16,146 nucleotides of DNA, taken from NCBI GenBank assembly GCA_038212305.1, contig JBBQUP010000079.1, positions 1-16,146 of the forward strand. The letters run 5' to 3'. The notes under the pieces were generated by a model. The model searched no databases, was not told the DNA's origin, and saw only the letters and a list, made by a program, of their open reading frames with translations. Below are positions 1 to 9,134 of this stretch, in pieces (position 1 is the first letter of the stretch; each line of letters begins with the position of its first letter). This stretch comes from JBBQUP01 sp038212305 (GTDB lineage Bacteria; Bacteroidota; Bacteroidia; Bacteroidales; Marinilabiliaceae). The position numbers were made by a program, and so were the translations under genes.

Positions 1-1
1 T

Positions 2-3000
2 ATTAATTTTTCAGCCATTGCCAGTTCTGGTATTTTAACTGTACGAGGTCAAAATGCTTGTGGAAATGGAGTATGGTCAGCTAATTACAATATCGTTGTT
101 AATCCGTTACCTATTGCTGCTGGTGTTATTACAGGAACTACACCTGTTTGTCAAGGAAAAACTGGTGTGGCATATAGTGTGCCTGCAATTACAAATGCAA
201 CAACTTATAGTTGGGTTTATAGTGGCACAGGGGCAACAATAAATGGAACAGGAAATAGTGTGATTATCGATTTTGCAAATAATGCCACTTCTGGCAATTT
301 AACAGTACAAGGTCAAAATCTTTGCGGTGTAGGAACTGTTTCTTCGCTATATGCAATAACAGTAAGTCCTATACCTAGTTTAACCATTACTGGAAATGCC
401 AGTGTTTGCTCCGGTTCGTTGGGTGTAGACTATTCGACCACTGCTGGGTTATTATCATACAATTGGGTGGTAACTGGTGGAACCATATTTTCAGGTCAAG
501 GTACTGCGGCCATTAAAGTTGACTGGGGTGTTGCTGGTGCTGGTAGTGTGCGTTGCGATTATAAAAGCTTAGCTGGTTGCGATGGTTCTACAACTAAGGC
601 AATCACAAAAAATACTGTTGCAGTATCCTTATCCGCATCACCTTCGGTGGTTTGTGCAGGGGGTGCCGTAACTTACCAAGCTACTGCTACACTAGGTAGT
701 GGCGATTATAACTATATGTTCGAACGAAGATTATCACCTGCCGGTGCTTGGATTGTTGTTGCAAATTCGAATAGCAATATCTATTCTACTAGTACAAGTT
801 TGGCAGCTGGTATTTATGATATGAAAGTTACAGTTACCGATAATATTAATGGTTGTACTGTTGTGAGTAGCAATGTAGGCTTTCAAGTGCTTGCATTACC
901 ATCGGTAACGCTTGATGCAATTGCTCCAGAATCGTGTGTAGGATCTGCTGTTACTTTTACAGCCAGTCCTGCTGGATTTTCAAATTATAAGTTTAACATT
1001 GGTTCAACCGTTGTTGATAACGGAAGTAACAATGTATTAACCACTTCTAGTTTAGCAGTTGGTGCATATTCAGTATTTGTTCAAGCAACAAGTGGTACTT
1101 GCTCTGCGAGTAGTACTCCTTTGCAGCCATTAACAGTGCGTGTTTTACCTGTATCAACTTTAATTAGCGATCAAATAGGTAATCGCGCTTGCGAAAATGA
1201 GGTAGTAAGTTTTACAGCCAGTGGTGGTACAACATATGAGTTTTTTGTTGGGGGTGTTTCACAAGGTGCTGCTACGGCTATTAATACTTTTACGCATAGT
1301 TCATTAAATGATTTTGCAGTAAGTGTTGATGTTTCGGATGGAACATGTAAAAGTTCATCTATTGTAAATATTACAATTAATAAACCTGTTGCAGGATTAA
1401 GTGCTTCAAAAAGCACAATATGTAAAGGCGAAAGTGTTTTGTTTACCGCATCGGGTGGTGCAACTTACACGTTTACCTTAAATGGAGTAGGGGTTCAAGG
1501 GCCATTGGCTACCAGCACCTATACGCCTGCGGTTGTTTTAAATAATTCGGATGTTATTGCCGTTTCCTTGCTCGACACCGATGGTTGTCCAGCTTCGAAT
1601 ACTGGTATCACCATGGTGGTGAATGATATACCAACATCGATTCTTACAAGTAACGATGCTGATAATACCATTTGTGCAGGCGAATCGGTTACTTATACTG
1701 CCTCGAGTGATGTCGGCTCAGAGTTTGAGTTCATGGTAAATTCATCTGTTGTTCAAGCACGCAGCGCTGTAGCTACTTACGTCTATCAGCCTGTAAATGG
1801 AGATATTATTACTGTCAATTCATATAATTCTGCAACCAGTTGTTTCTCAGTATCTACTGGAATTACCATGGTGGTAAATGCATTACCTGTTGTAACGCTA
1901 AATGTAAATCCAGGAACGTCTGTGTTTTTAGGCTCCAATGTAATGTTCACTGCTTCGGGTGGTGTTGATTATCAATGGCTTGTGAATTCAGTGATGGTTT
2001 TGGATTATCCTTCATCAGCGAATTATAACACCTCTACTTTAGCTGATGGTGATGTAGTTACAGTAAATGTTCGTAATGCAAACGGTTGCGTTGCTTCCGA
2101 CTCAAAAACAATAAGCGTTTTCGATCAGATTGTACCATTGCCACTTACCGTAAATTACAGCAACTATTGTACTTCATCAACAGGTGTAATTTTCACTTTA
2201 AATAATCCACAAGCTGGTATTATTTATGAATTAATTAGAACCAGTGATGACATTGTTGTAGGTACTGCTGTAGTTAATGTTACAGATGTTAAATGGTTTG
2301 ATATAAAAAATAATTCTGTTAGCAGCGATGAATACCGAGTTGAAGGTTATCATCCATCATTTCCATCTTCACGTATTGAAATGGCAAATAGAATTACCAT
2401 AACCGAGTATGCGTTGCCAATCGCGTTCGATATGTCACCATCAGGTGTGGTGAACGATTGTAATGCAGGTGTCGGATATCCCATCGCGTTGTCGGATTCT
2501 GAAAGTGGAGTAACTTATACGTTATATATAAATGGAACTGCAAGTTCTAATACTCAAATAGGAAATGGTTCTGTTTTAAGTTTTGGAAATGCCGTTTCTG
2601 GTGGTAAATATTGGATTGTAGCTCAGGTTGATGCAGTGCCATATGCATGTGAGACGGTGATGAATAATTCATTCGAAATTGATCTTTCTTCATTGGGAAC
2701 TGCTTACACCTTAGGAATGAATCCTGCCGATGGACGATTCTGTGCTGGTTCATCAGGTGTGAATATTACATTGGCAAATTCTGATGTTGGTTTGACTTAT
2801 AACTTATTGCATAACAATATTATTATTGTTACTGTTGTTAGCGCTGGTGGTGCTATTGATTTTGGAACGTTCAATATTTCAGGTATTTATACGGCAAATG
2901 TTGAAGTAGCTGGAGGTTGTAATATTGCAATGGTTAACAGCTTATCTATTACAGAGGTTGCCTTACCAATTGTTTACGATTTAAACACTTTCAATTCAGG

Positions 3001-5950
3001 CTATTTTTGTGAGAATGATCCTGTTGGTTTATCAATTGCTTTAATGGATCAAGAAGCTGGTGTAGAATATCAATTATTGATTGATGGTGTTGCAGTAGGA
3101 GCTCTAATTTTAGGTACTACACCTAGTATTCCACTTAATTTAGGGACGTACAATATAACTGGTGTTTATTCTGTAGTTGCTACAATCCCTGGAGTTGGTT
3201 GTCAAACAACAACTGTTAATAACGTTACTTTAACATCCGATGCTCTACCTATTGATATTGCATTGTACGGTAATGATACCTATTGTGCTGGTGGCGGAAC
3301 TACTACTTTGTCGCTCGATAATACGGAGTCGAATACAACTTATCGTTTATATTTAGATGGTGTTTTAGAAGGCCAATCAGTTAATGGTGATGATGGTACC
3401 ACTCAAAGCTTTATAGTTGGTGTGGCAGGAACCTATTCGGTTGAAGCAATTGCTAATCATCCAAATACATCGTGTGCCAGAATTTTAACATCAACGATTA
3501 CAGTTATCGAAAGCGCTTTACCTGATGATAAATTATTAAATATTTATAATGGTACAAGTTGTATAGATGGTACTGTTATTACTGTTCTTGCAAGTCAAAC
3601 GGGTGTAACTTACGATTTATATAGTGATACAAATAATCTACCAGTTACTGGATATTCATTAACGGGTGATGGTAGTGACTTACCATTTGCACCTTTATTC
3701 GATAGTGGTGGCGACTATTATGTAATGGCTAACCTAAATGGTTGTTCTACGACCCTAAGTGGAGGACTAATCAATGTTAATATACCAGGTGTAGTTCGTA
3801 AGTTTGCTGTGTCGCAGCCTTCGACTGTCTGTCAGGGCGACGATGGTGTGGTTGTTGTGTTAAGCAACTCTGAACTTGGATATGATTATAAACTCTATTT
3901 AACTGGTGGAGATATTTCAACAGGTGGTGATCTATTAATGGATTCGATTCGATCACTGGCTGTAGGAGCTATATCGTTTACTAAAGTATATGCCGAAGGC
4001 GAATACTATGTTGTTGGTTCAAATCCAGCCGATAATACATGTGATAATCAAATGTTGAATCATGTTGATGTTAAATTCAATCCATTGCCATTGTCGTATG
4101 TTATGACTGGTTCAGGATTCTTCTGCGGAAGTTCCAATGCTGTAATTGGATTAGACAATTCGGAAGCGGGTGTTAACTACCAATTAATGATTCGACGAAC
4201 AAATGGTTTAATTCCTGTTGGCGCATCCAAATTGGCTTCAGGTGGTCCATTGTCATTCATAGGAATTAATGTGGCTGGTACTTATGAAGTGTATGCACGT
4301 ACATCTCCATTTGGTTGTACATCAAGTATGAACAATTCAATAACTGTGGCAAGTAAGCCATTACCCAACAATTATACTGTTACAGCAAACAACACTGGAT
4401 ATTGTGGTGCCGAAACAGGTGCTAAAATTGATATAAGCGGAATGGATAGTGGTGTAACATACGTTATCACCGAAACAACGTCTGGCGATGTTTCCGAAAT
4501 AGTTGGATGGACTGATTCTGCAACACCGGTTGAGTTAACAACGCTTCCCGAAGGTAGTTACAACTTTGTAGCAACATGGGGAGGCGATGCATGTCCAGTT
4601 AACCTAAATGCATTACCAGTTGATATCACCAAAGGGGCAACACCAACTCAAGCACCAACCTTTATATTGGATAAAAATATTATGTGTGGTAATGATACTA
4701 ATATGCTTACCGTTACGAATGTGGAGGCCGGATTATCGTATGATTTAATGATTGGTGGTACTTCTCAATTAATCATTCAAAACAGTATTAATGCAACGGA
4801 TATTATATCTTGGGATTTGAGAGGTTTAGGTATTAATAACACTGTAAATGTATATGCATATGTTGCAGGGAATGAAATTTGCGGTATTCAAGGATTAACA
4901 CCGCAGTTATTGTCATCAAAACCAACTCCATATACTTATTCTATCTTGCCTAATGATGAACCATCGGGTGTCTATACATATTGTCCGGGTGAAGATGGAG
5001 TTGTAGTAGGAATGGATAGTACCGAAATTGGAGTATTCTATGAATTATATAATAACTTAGGAATGCCTGGTTTTGAACAGTGGTTGGAATTATCTTATAA
5101 TAAATTAACCGTTCCTAATGGTTTCAATTTCATTAATCCTGTTAAAGAAGGTGCTTATCAGGTTGTAGGTACATATTTAAATGGAGGTTGCACAAGCATC
5201 ATGAATGGCTTTGTGTTGGTTACAGAAGATGTATCATCAAAATGTACTCCAATTGAAGCTGTTGGTGACAATTTTATTATTCCCAAAGGCGAAAGTGCTA
5301 GGTCGTTTTGGTTGAGAACCAATGATAAACTGGATACCCTTATAAATATGGTTGATGTTATTGGACTAACTGGTAATATTCGTTTTAGTATTGATATAGC
5401 AGATCAAAATATTGAGGGTAATCCAATATCTACTAAAGGAATTGTTACTATTGATAACATTACTGGAATCTTAAGTTATGAAAAAGAGCCTTATTTCTAT
5501 GGTCGCGACACGATAGTTTATCGTGTAACAAATACGGATTTCTCTGGCTTAAGCCGATCAGATACAGCTATAGTTATTATTTTTATGGGTAATAACGCAT
5601 TTGGTGATAATGGTGGATTGTTAATTCCCAATGCATTTTCCCCCAATGGTGATGGATACAATCAAACTTTAAGAATTTCTGGACTGATCGATGATAAGCA
5701 ATTGAATATTGATGATTCACGGATAAAATCTAATCTTGAAGTATATAATCGATGGGGAACCATTGTATATCGTTCGAAAGGTGATAAATATAAGAATGAC
5801 TGGGATGGTCATGGAAATGCTGGTGCGATGGTTTCAATTGGTAATGAATTACCTAATGGTACCTATTACTATATTTTTAAATTAACGTACATTATTAACG
5901 CTGAGCCTGTTACTAAAGAGTATAATGGATACATCGAATTAAGACGCTAA
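2..5950 (+). CDS. Giant repetitive surface protein with T9SS type B sorting domain (5'-truncated by window edge)
   Basis: The frame is open from base 2, so the start codon lies upstream; 1982 residues are visible, and the first internal ATG (167) is not the start. Residues 1 to about 205 are PKD-like domains with motifs such as YNIVVNPLP and YAITVSPIP. About 206-710 hold six two-cysteine repeats (CxGxxVxFTASGG), about 713-1744 eleven repeats of the form YC-G-G-L-S-GVxYxL, and about 1745-1865 an Ig/cadherin-like segment. Residues 1873-1982 form the gliding-motility-associated C-terminal domain (IPNAFSPNGDGYN, VYNRWG, LPNGTYYY, GYIELRR). In known systems this type B domain directs export through the type IX system and the protein ends up at or beyond the cell surface. 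The role is probably adhesin, motility or matrix protein; the ligand cannot be read. No catalytic domain is visible. PorP/SprF and PorE-like genes follow closely, as expected for its export partners. Confidence 0.93.
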   Translation: MNFSAIASSGILTVRGQNACGNGVWSANYNIVVNPLPIAAGVITGTTPVCQGKTGVAYSVPAITNATTYSWVYSGTGATINGTGNSVIIDFANNATSGNLTVQGQNLCGVGTVSSLYAITVSPIPSLTITGNASVCSGSLGVDYSTTAGLLSYNWVVTGGTIFSGQGTAAIKVDWGVAGAGSVRCDYKSLAGCDGSTTKAITKNTVAVSLSASPSVVCAGGAVTYQATATLGSGDYNYMFERRLSPAGAWIVVANSNSNIYSTSTSLAAGIYDMKVTVTDNINGCTVVSSNVGFQVLALPSVTLDAIAPESCVGSAVTFTASPAGFSNYKFNIGSTVVDNGSNNVLTTSSLAVGAYSVFVQATSGTCSASSTPLQPLTVRVLPVSTLISDQIGNRACENEVVSFTASGGTTYEFFVGGVSQGAATAINTFTHSSLNDFAVSVDVSDGTCKSSSIVNITINKPVAGLSASKSTICKGESVLFTASGGATYTFTLNGVGVQGPLATSTYTPAVVLNNSDVIAVSLLDTDGCPASNTGITMVVNDIPTSILTSNDADNTICAGESVTYTASSDVGSEFEFMVNSSVVQARSAVATYVYQPVNGDIITVNSYNSATSCFSVSTGITMVVNALPVVTLNVNPGTSVFLGSNVMFTASGGVDYQWLVNSVMVLDYPSSANYNTSTLADGDVVTVNVRNANGCVASDSKTISVFDQIVPLPLTVNYSNYCTSSTGVIFTLNNPQAGIIYELIRTSDDIVVGTAVVNVTDVKWFDIKNNSVSSDEYRVEGYHPSFPSSRIEMANRITITEYALPIAFDMSPSGVVNDCNAGVGYPIALSDSESGVTYTLYINGTASSNTQIGNGSVLSFGNAVSGGKYWIVAQVDAVPYACETVMNNSFEIDLSSLGTAYTLGMNPADGRFCAGSSGVNITLANSDVGLTYNLLHNNIIIVTVVSAGGAIDFGTFNISGIYTANVEVAGGCNIAMVNSLSITEVALPIVYDLNTFNSGYFCENDPVGLSIALMDQEAGVEYQLLIDGVAVGALILGTTPSIPLNLGTYNITGVYSVVATIPGVGCQTTTVNNVTLTSDALPIDIALYGNDTYCAGGGTTTLSLDNTESNTTYRLYLDGVLEGQSVNGDDGTTQSFIVGVAGTYSVEAIANHPNTSCARILTSTITVIESALPDDKLLNIYNGTSCIDGTVITVLASQTGVTYDLYSDTNNLPVTGYSLTGDGSDLPFAPLFDSGGDYYVMANLNGCSTTLSGGLINVNIPGVVRKFAVSQPSTVCQGDDGVVVVLSNSELGYDYKLYLTGGDISTGGDLLMDSIRSLAVGAISFTKVYAEGEYYVVGSNPADNTCDNQMLNHVDVKFNPLPLSYVMTGSGFFCGSSNAVIGLDNSEAGVNYQLMIRRTNGLIPVGASKLASGGPLSFIGINVAGTYEVYARTSPFGCTSSMNNSITVASKPLPNNYTVTANNTGYCGAETGAKIDISGMDSGVTYVITETTSGDVSEIVGWTDSATPVELTTLPEGSYNFVATWGGDACPVNLNALPVDITKGATPTQAPTFILDKNIMCGNDTNMLTVTNVEAGLSYDLMIGGTSQLIIQNSINATDIISWDLRGLGINNTVNVYAYVAGNEICGIQGLTPQLLSSKPTPYTYSILPNDEPSGVYTYCPGEDGVVVGMDSTEIGVFYELYNNLGMPGFEQWLELSYNKLTVPNGFNFINPVKEGAYQVVGTYLNGGCTSIMNGFVLVTEDVSSKCTPIEAVGDNFIIPKGESARSFWLRTNDKLDTLINMVDVIGLTGNIRFSIDIADQNIEGNPISTKGIVTIDNITGILSYEKEPYFYGRDTIVYRVTNTDFSGLSRSDTAIVIIFMGNNAFGDNGGLLIPNAFSPNGDGYNQTLRISGLIDDKQLNIDDSRIKSNLEVYNRWGTIVYRSKGDKYKNDWDGHGNAGAMVSIGNELPNGTYYYIFKLTYIINAEPVTKEYNGYIELRR
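617..2128 (+). repeat. Array A: six two-cysteine beta-sandwich repeats
   Basis: Six diverged protein-level repeats of roughly 80-90 residues. Each starts with Cys-x-Gly-x-x-Val-x-Phe/Tyr-Thr-Ala-Ser and ends with Gly/Thr/Ser-Cys a few residues before the last beta strand (for example GCPASNTGITMVV, SCFSVSTGITMVV). The first five keep both cysteines. The sixth has FLG where the first cysteine should be, but retains the second (codon 2087-2089). The DNA is too diverged to be a recent duplication, apart from short matches such as ACCATGGTGGT near 1609 and 1866. Confidence 0.75.
2138..5233 (+). repeat. Array B: eleven two-cysteine repeats of about 90-100 residues
   Basis: Eleven repeats begin with Tyr/Phe-Cys (or Asp/Ser/Val/Met-Cys), then a Gly-rich turn, an I-x-L strand, and S-x-x-Gly-Val-x-Tyr-x-Leu. 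Each closes with a second cysteine shortly before a strand such as MNNSITV or MVNSLSI. Ten of eleven have both cysteines; the first has the leading one (codon 2168-2170) but serine/arginine where the closing one should be. The regular pairing suggests one disulphide per domain, which suits an exported protein; this is inference from spacing. Confidence 0.75.
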
Positions 5951-5979
5951 TTAACTTAAGTTCACGTAAAGTTTCTAAT

Positions 5980-6903
5980 ATGAGATATGCCTTAACCATA
6001 TTTATAGTTTGCTTAATTGTTTTTGGTGTAAAAAGTCAAAACCAAAGTCAGTATAACCACTATATTGCCAATCAGGGATTGTTAAATCCTGCCTATAATG
6101 GCACACGCGATGTAATAAGTGGAATAATTGTTCATCGCAGTCAGTGGGCTGGAATGAGTGGTGCTCCAACCAATGAAGCACTTAACATACACGGACCTAT
6201 AGAAGATACCAATTTAGGAGTTGGACTCATTTTAGCCAACGATCACCTTGGATTTAATAACACATTTGACTTTATGGGCGCAGGTTCCTATAAAATACAA
6301 ATTAACCGGAAACAATTTGTATCGTTAGGTTTACAAATGGGCTTAAGTTCAATTGTATATGATGGAACAAAAGCGGAATTGGATCAACCAGATGATCCTG
6401 CCTTCCCTGGAAAAATTACAGAAATTAATTTTAACGTTGGAGTTGGTGGATATTTATTTTCCGATGATTATTTTGCTGGAATTTCTATTCCTAAATTTTT
6501 CTCAAACAGTGTTAAGGATGGTACTCAAGGATATAAAAACACCTTGAATTTTAAGAATTTACATACCTATATATATGGAGGATATGTTTTTGATTGGGGC
6601 AATGTTAAAGTTAAACCAACTTTATTAACTCGGTTTGTTTATGGTGCTCCTTTAGAGTTTGATGTGTCGGGGAATGTGTTGTTGATGGAAAAACTTTGGC
6701 TTGGGTTATCATATCGGAGTGTTTCGGACGTTGTATTTTTAAGTGAGTATGTTATTAACAGGCAGTTTACCGTTCGTTATTCGTTTGATTACTCAATATC
6801 TCCTTTAAATACATATGCACGTTTTGGATCACATGAGTTAAGTCTGCAATTCGACTTTAATTTTGTTCAAAGAGCAGGCATGAGATCAATTAGATATTTT
6901 TAA
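5980..6903 (+). CDS. PorP/SprF family type IX secretion system membrane protein
   Basis: 307 residues, the usual length for the family. An N-terminal signal peptide (hydrophobic to about residue 19, ending VKSQ) is followed by the family hallmark: SQYNHYIANQGLLNPAYNGTRD, then HRSQWAGMSGAPTNEALNIHGP. The remainder alternates short amphipathic strands and glycine turns, as in an outer-membrane beta-barrel, and ends with aromatic residues (SIRYF). Family members act in the outer membrane with T9SS components; SprF is needed for export of the adhesin SprB, and related proteins serve adjacent type B-CTD cargo. Only 29 bases separate it from the giant protein upstream, so co-transcription is likely and this is probably its dedicated partner. 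Assignment to porP or sprF specifically is not possible because many paralogues exist per genome. Confidence 0.92.
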   Translation: MRYALTIFIVCLIVFGVKSQNQSQYNHYIANQGLLNPAYNGTRDVISGIIVHRSQWAGMSGAPTNEALNIHGPIEDTNLGVGLILANDHLGFNNTFDFMGAGSYKIQINRKQFVSLGLQMGLSSIVYDGTKAELDQPDDPAFPGKITEINFNVGVGGYLFSDDYFAGISIPKFFSNSVKDGTQGYKNTLNFKNLHTYIYGGYVFDWGNVKVKPTLLTRFVYGAPLEFDVSGNVLLMEKLWLGLSYRSVSDVVFLSEYVINRQFTVRYSFDYSISPLNTYARFGSHELSLQFDFNFVQRAGMRSIRYF

Positions 6904-6947
6904 TTGATCGATTATTCAATTTTAGTTTATTGACTTAAACAATACCT

Positions 6948-9014
6948 ATGAAACCCTTTTATTACATAGTATTATTTAGTTTACTTTGTGAAATACCTAT
7001 GTTTTCACAAAAATCTGAATTGAAAAAGGCTGAGAGCTATTTTTCAAGAGGAGAATATTTTTTAGCACTCGAAAACTATACAGCAGCTGAAAAGCTTGGT
7101 AATAAACCTGATGTTCAAACGAAGAAGAAGATTGGCCGTTGTTATTATTATCTTAATAACATAGATAAAGCATTTGAAGTCTTTAGCGATATTGGAGATC
7201 AATTGACAGGAAATGATGTGTTTTTGTATGCATCAACGAATCATAAATTTGGTTTCTACGAAGGTGCTATTGAATGGTACGAAAAAGCCAAGAAAGAGGG
7301 TGGAAATCCTGTTCAGATTGATGAATTAATTAATTCGTGTAAATGGGCCTTAGCAAATGATCAATTCTTAGCTTTCTTAGTCAACCCTTCAACGGTATTA
7401 ACTTTTGGTCAATCGTTTGGAATTCAGTATTATAAAAATGGGGTTGTTTATTCTTCATCGAATGAAAGTAAGAGCAATAAGGATGTTGATAAGCAGGGTG
7501 GTAGCTTTAAAAATTTATATTTTTCTGAAATAAAGGATGGTGAAATCCAGCAAGGAAGTAAATTGTTTTCTCAAAAATTAGTGTTCCCTTATCACGTTGG
7601 GGCGATATCTTTTACCTCTGATTATAATACAATGTATTATACTCGTGCCGTTCGAATAAAAGGTGGAGGGGATAGGATGAAAATTTTTATGGTGAAATAC
7701 GATGGACAGGATTGGGGTGATGGAATAGCTCTTTCAATTAACAGTGATGATTATGATTGTGCACATCCAGCAGTATCTCCTGATGATAAATTCTTATATT
7801 TTGTTTCCAATAAAAAAGGTGGGTATGGAGGTAAAGATATTTATGTAGCAGAAATTAAAGGGAATAATAAATTTGGAGAGGTAAAAAATTTAGGAAAGGA
7901 TGTGAATACATATGGTGAAGAACAATTCCCATTTGTAAGCAAAGATAATATACTCTATTTTTCATCGGATGGACACTTAGGTTTTGGGGGATTAGATATT
8001 TATAAATGTGAGTTTATTGGTGGTAAATGGACTAATGTTAAGAACATGATGCGTCCGTTTAATGGTGAGAAAGATGATTTTGGATATGTAATCGATCCAA
8101 ATTCGAAAGATCGTGGATTATTAAACTCAAATCGAATTGGAGGAAGTGGAAATACGACACCTGATGTAATATTTTATGTTCGTCCACGCGATGAGGATAG
8201 TAATGCAACCAAAGACGAAATTAGACCTGTTGCTGGATTAGATTTAATAAAAGAGAATACAGCACCTGTGGTGGTTGAAACACCTCTTATAGAGGTTGTA
8301 ACACCTCCAGTAGTGATTGAAACGCCAACTGTAGTTGAAACACCTAAAGTTAAATTACCCGAATCTTTGACATCGGTAATTACAAGTTCGTTTAATGGTT
8401 CAACAGTCGTTGGAGCTAACATTGTTTTGCGTGATGCAAATACCGGCATAGAAGTGGGTAAATCCATGAGTGACTCAAAAGGAAGTTTTGTAATTAAAAT
8501 TCCAGAGAATTATAGAAAATTGGATCAGGAATTTGAAGTCGAAATTTCAAAAGGAACTGATTTTAATGCTAAAAAATTAATTGTTAATATTCAGGAATTT
8601 GAGGATATTAAGAAAAGTGGTGTGTCGTTGACTCCTATTTTTAATGATGCAGTTTTAGATGATATCAGCGGAATGGTTATTCCATATGTAGGAAATGAAA
8701 TTACTTCTGATGGTTATAAGATTTTAGATAAATTGGTTGCCTATTTAATATCAAATCCTTCGATTGTGATAAAACTTAATGGGCATACCGATGCCAGAGG
8801 TAATAGATATACGAACCTCAGTGAGTCTCAATCTATTTCTGAAAAATCAGAGAAATACTTATCGTCTAAAGGTGTATTAGAAGATAATTTAATACCAAGA
8901 GGCTACGGCGAACGTTATTTAGTTAATAAATGTGGTCGTGGTAAATTGTGTGATGAATCTGAACATCTAAAAAATCGAAGGATTGAAGTTGTTGTTTGGC
9001 TTAAAATGAAATAA
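6948..9014 (+). CDS. PorE-like OmpA-family protein (TPR, PD40 propeller, regulatory-like domain, OmpA)
   Basis: 688 residues with a signal peptide (cleavage probably near MFSQ; the cysteine in SLLC is not a convincing lipobox). Residues about 22-130 are TPR-like helices (AESYFSRGEYFLALENY). About 150-410 is a PD40/WD40-like propeller with motifs such as HPAVSPDDKFLYFVSN, GGKDIYV and FGGLDIY. About 435-475 is a Thr/Pro/Val linker with repeated VETP. About 475-565 is a carboxypeptidase-regulatory-like fold, and about 580-688 an OmpA C-terminal domain (GHTDARG, GYGE, NRRIEVVVW). This order matches PorE, which links T9SS outer-membrane parts to peptidoglycan. The peptidoglycan-contacting aspartate is present (D615), but the usual arginine 15 residues later is isoleucine (I630). 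It lies 44 bases behind the PorP/SprF gene, in the same operon by spacing. Confidence 0.9.
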   Translation: MKPFYYIVLFSLLCEIPMFSQKSELKKAESYFSRGEYFLALENYTAAEKLGNKPDVQTKKKIGRCYYYLNNIDKAFEVFSDIGDQLTGNDVFLYASTNHKFGFYEGAIEWYEKAKKEGGNPVQIDELINSCKWALANDQFLAFLVNPSTVLTFGQSFGIQYYKNGVVYSSSNESKSNKDVDKQGGSFKNLYFSEIKDGEIQQGSKLFSQKLVFPYHVGAISFTSDYNTMYYTRAVRIKGGGDRMKIFMVKYDGQDWGDGIALSINSDDYDCAHPAVSPDDKFLYFVSNKKGGYGGKDIYVAEIKGNNKFGEVKNLGKDVNTYGEEQFPFVSKDNILYFSSDGHLGFGGLDIYKCEFIGGKWTNVKNMMRPFNGEKDDFGYVIDPNSKDRGLLNSNRIGGSGNTTPDVIFYVRPRDEDSNATKDEIRPVAGLDLIKENTAPVVVETPLIEVVTPPVVIETPTVVETPKVKLPESLTSVITSSFNGSTVVGANIVLRDANTGIEVGKSMSDSKGSFVIKIPENYRKLDQEFEVEISKGTDFNAKKLIVNIQEFEDIKKSGVSLTPIFNDAVLDDISGMVIPYVGNEITSDGYKILDKLVAYLISNPSIVIKLNGHTDARGNRYTNLSESQSISEKSEKYLSSKGVLEDNLIPRGYGERYLVNKCGRGKLCDESEHLKNRRIEVVVWLKMK

Positions 9015-9023
9015 TTATATTTG
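8995..9023 (+). promoter_or_regulatory. Probable Bacteroidota promoter for the SPOR-repeat gene
   Basis: TTTG at 8995-8998 and TATATTTG at 9016-9023, 17 bases apart, match the phylum consensus TTG/TTTG ... TAnnTTTG. The site overlaps the last codons of the PorE-like gene. A start about 7 bases downstream would leave an untranslated leader of about 105 nt before the ATG at 9135. Confidence 0.6.
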
Positions 9024-9042
9024 TAGATAGTAAAATCAAAAA

Positions 9043-9106
9043 GATGAAACGAGCTAGGATTAGAATATTCACACATAAGCGGATGATTATTAAGGCGAGT
9101 TTCATC
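9043..9106 (+). repeat. Inverted repeat in the leader of the SPOR-repeat gene
   Basis: GATGAAAC (9043-9050) and GTTTCATC (9099-9106) are perfect inverted copies separated by 48 bases. They could close a leader structure upstream of the ATG at 9135. Eight base pairs over this distance in AT-rich DNA is weak evidence. Confidence 0.25.
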
Positions 9107-9134
9107 TGGCAATTAAAAAACAAATTATAGACAG

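Noticed and set aside
167..169. ATG as start of the giant surface protein
   Set aside because: The frame is open and repeat-like from base 2 (RGQNACGNGVWS, YNIVVNPLP), so the gene begins upstream of the window.
1171..1416. Minus-strand open frame within the giant gene
   Set aside because: Opposite-strand shadow of a repeat region; no recognisable domain and overlaps a clear gene. The same holds for 2547-2753, 8174-8467, 10819-11022 and 11090-11293.
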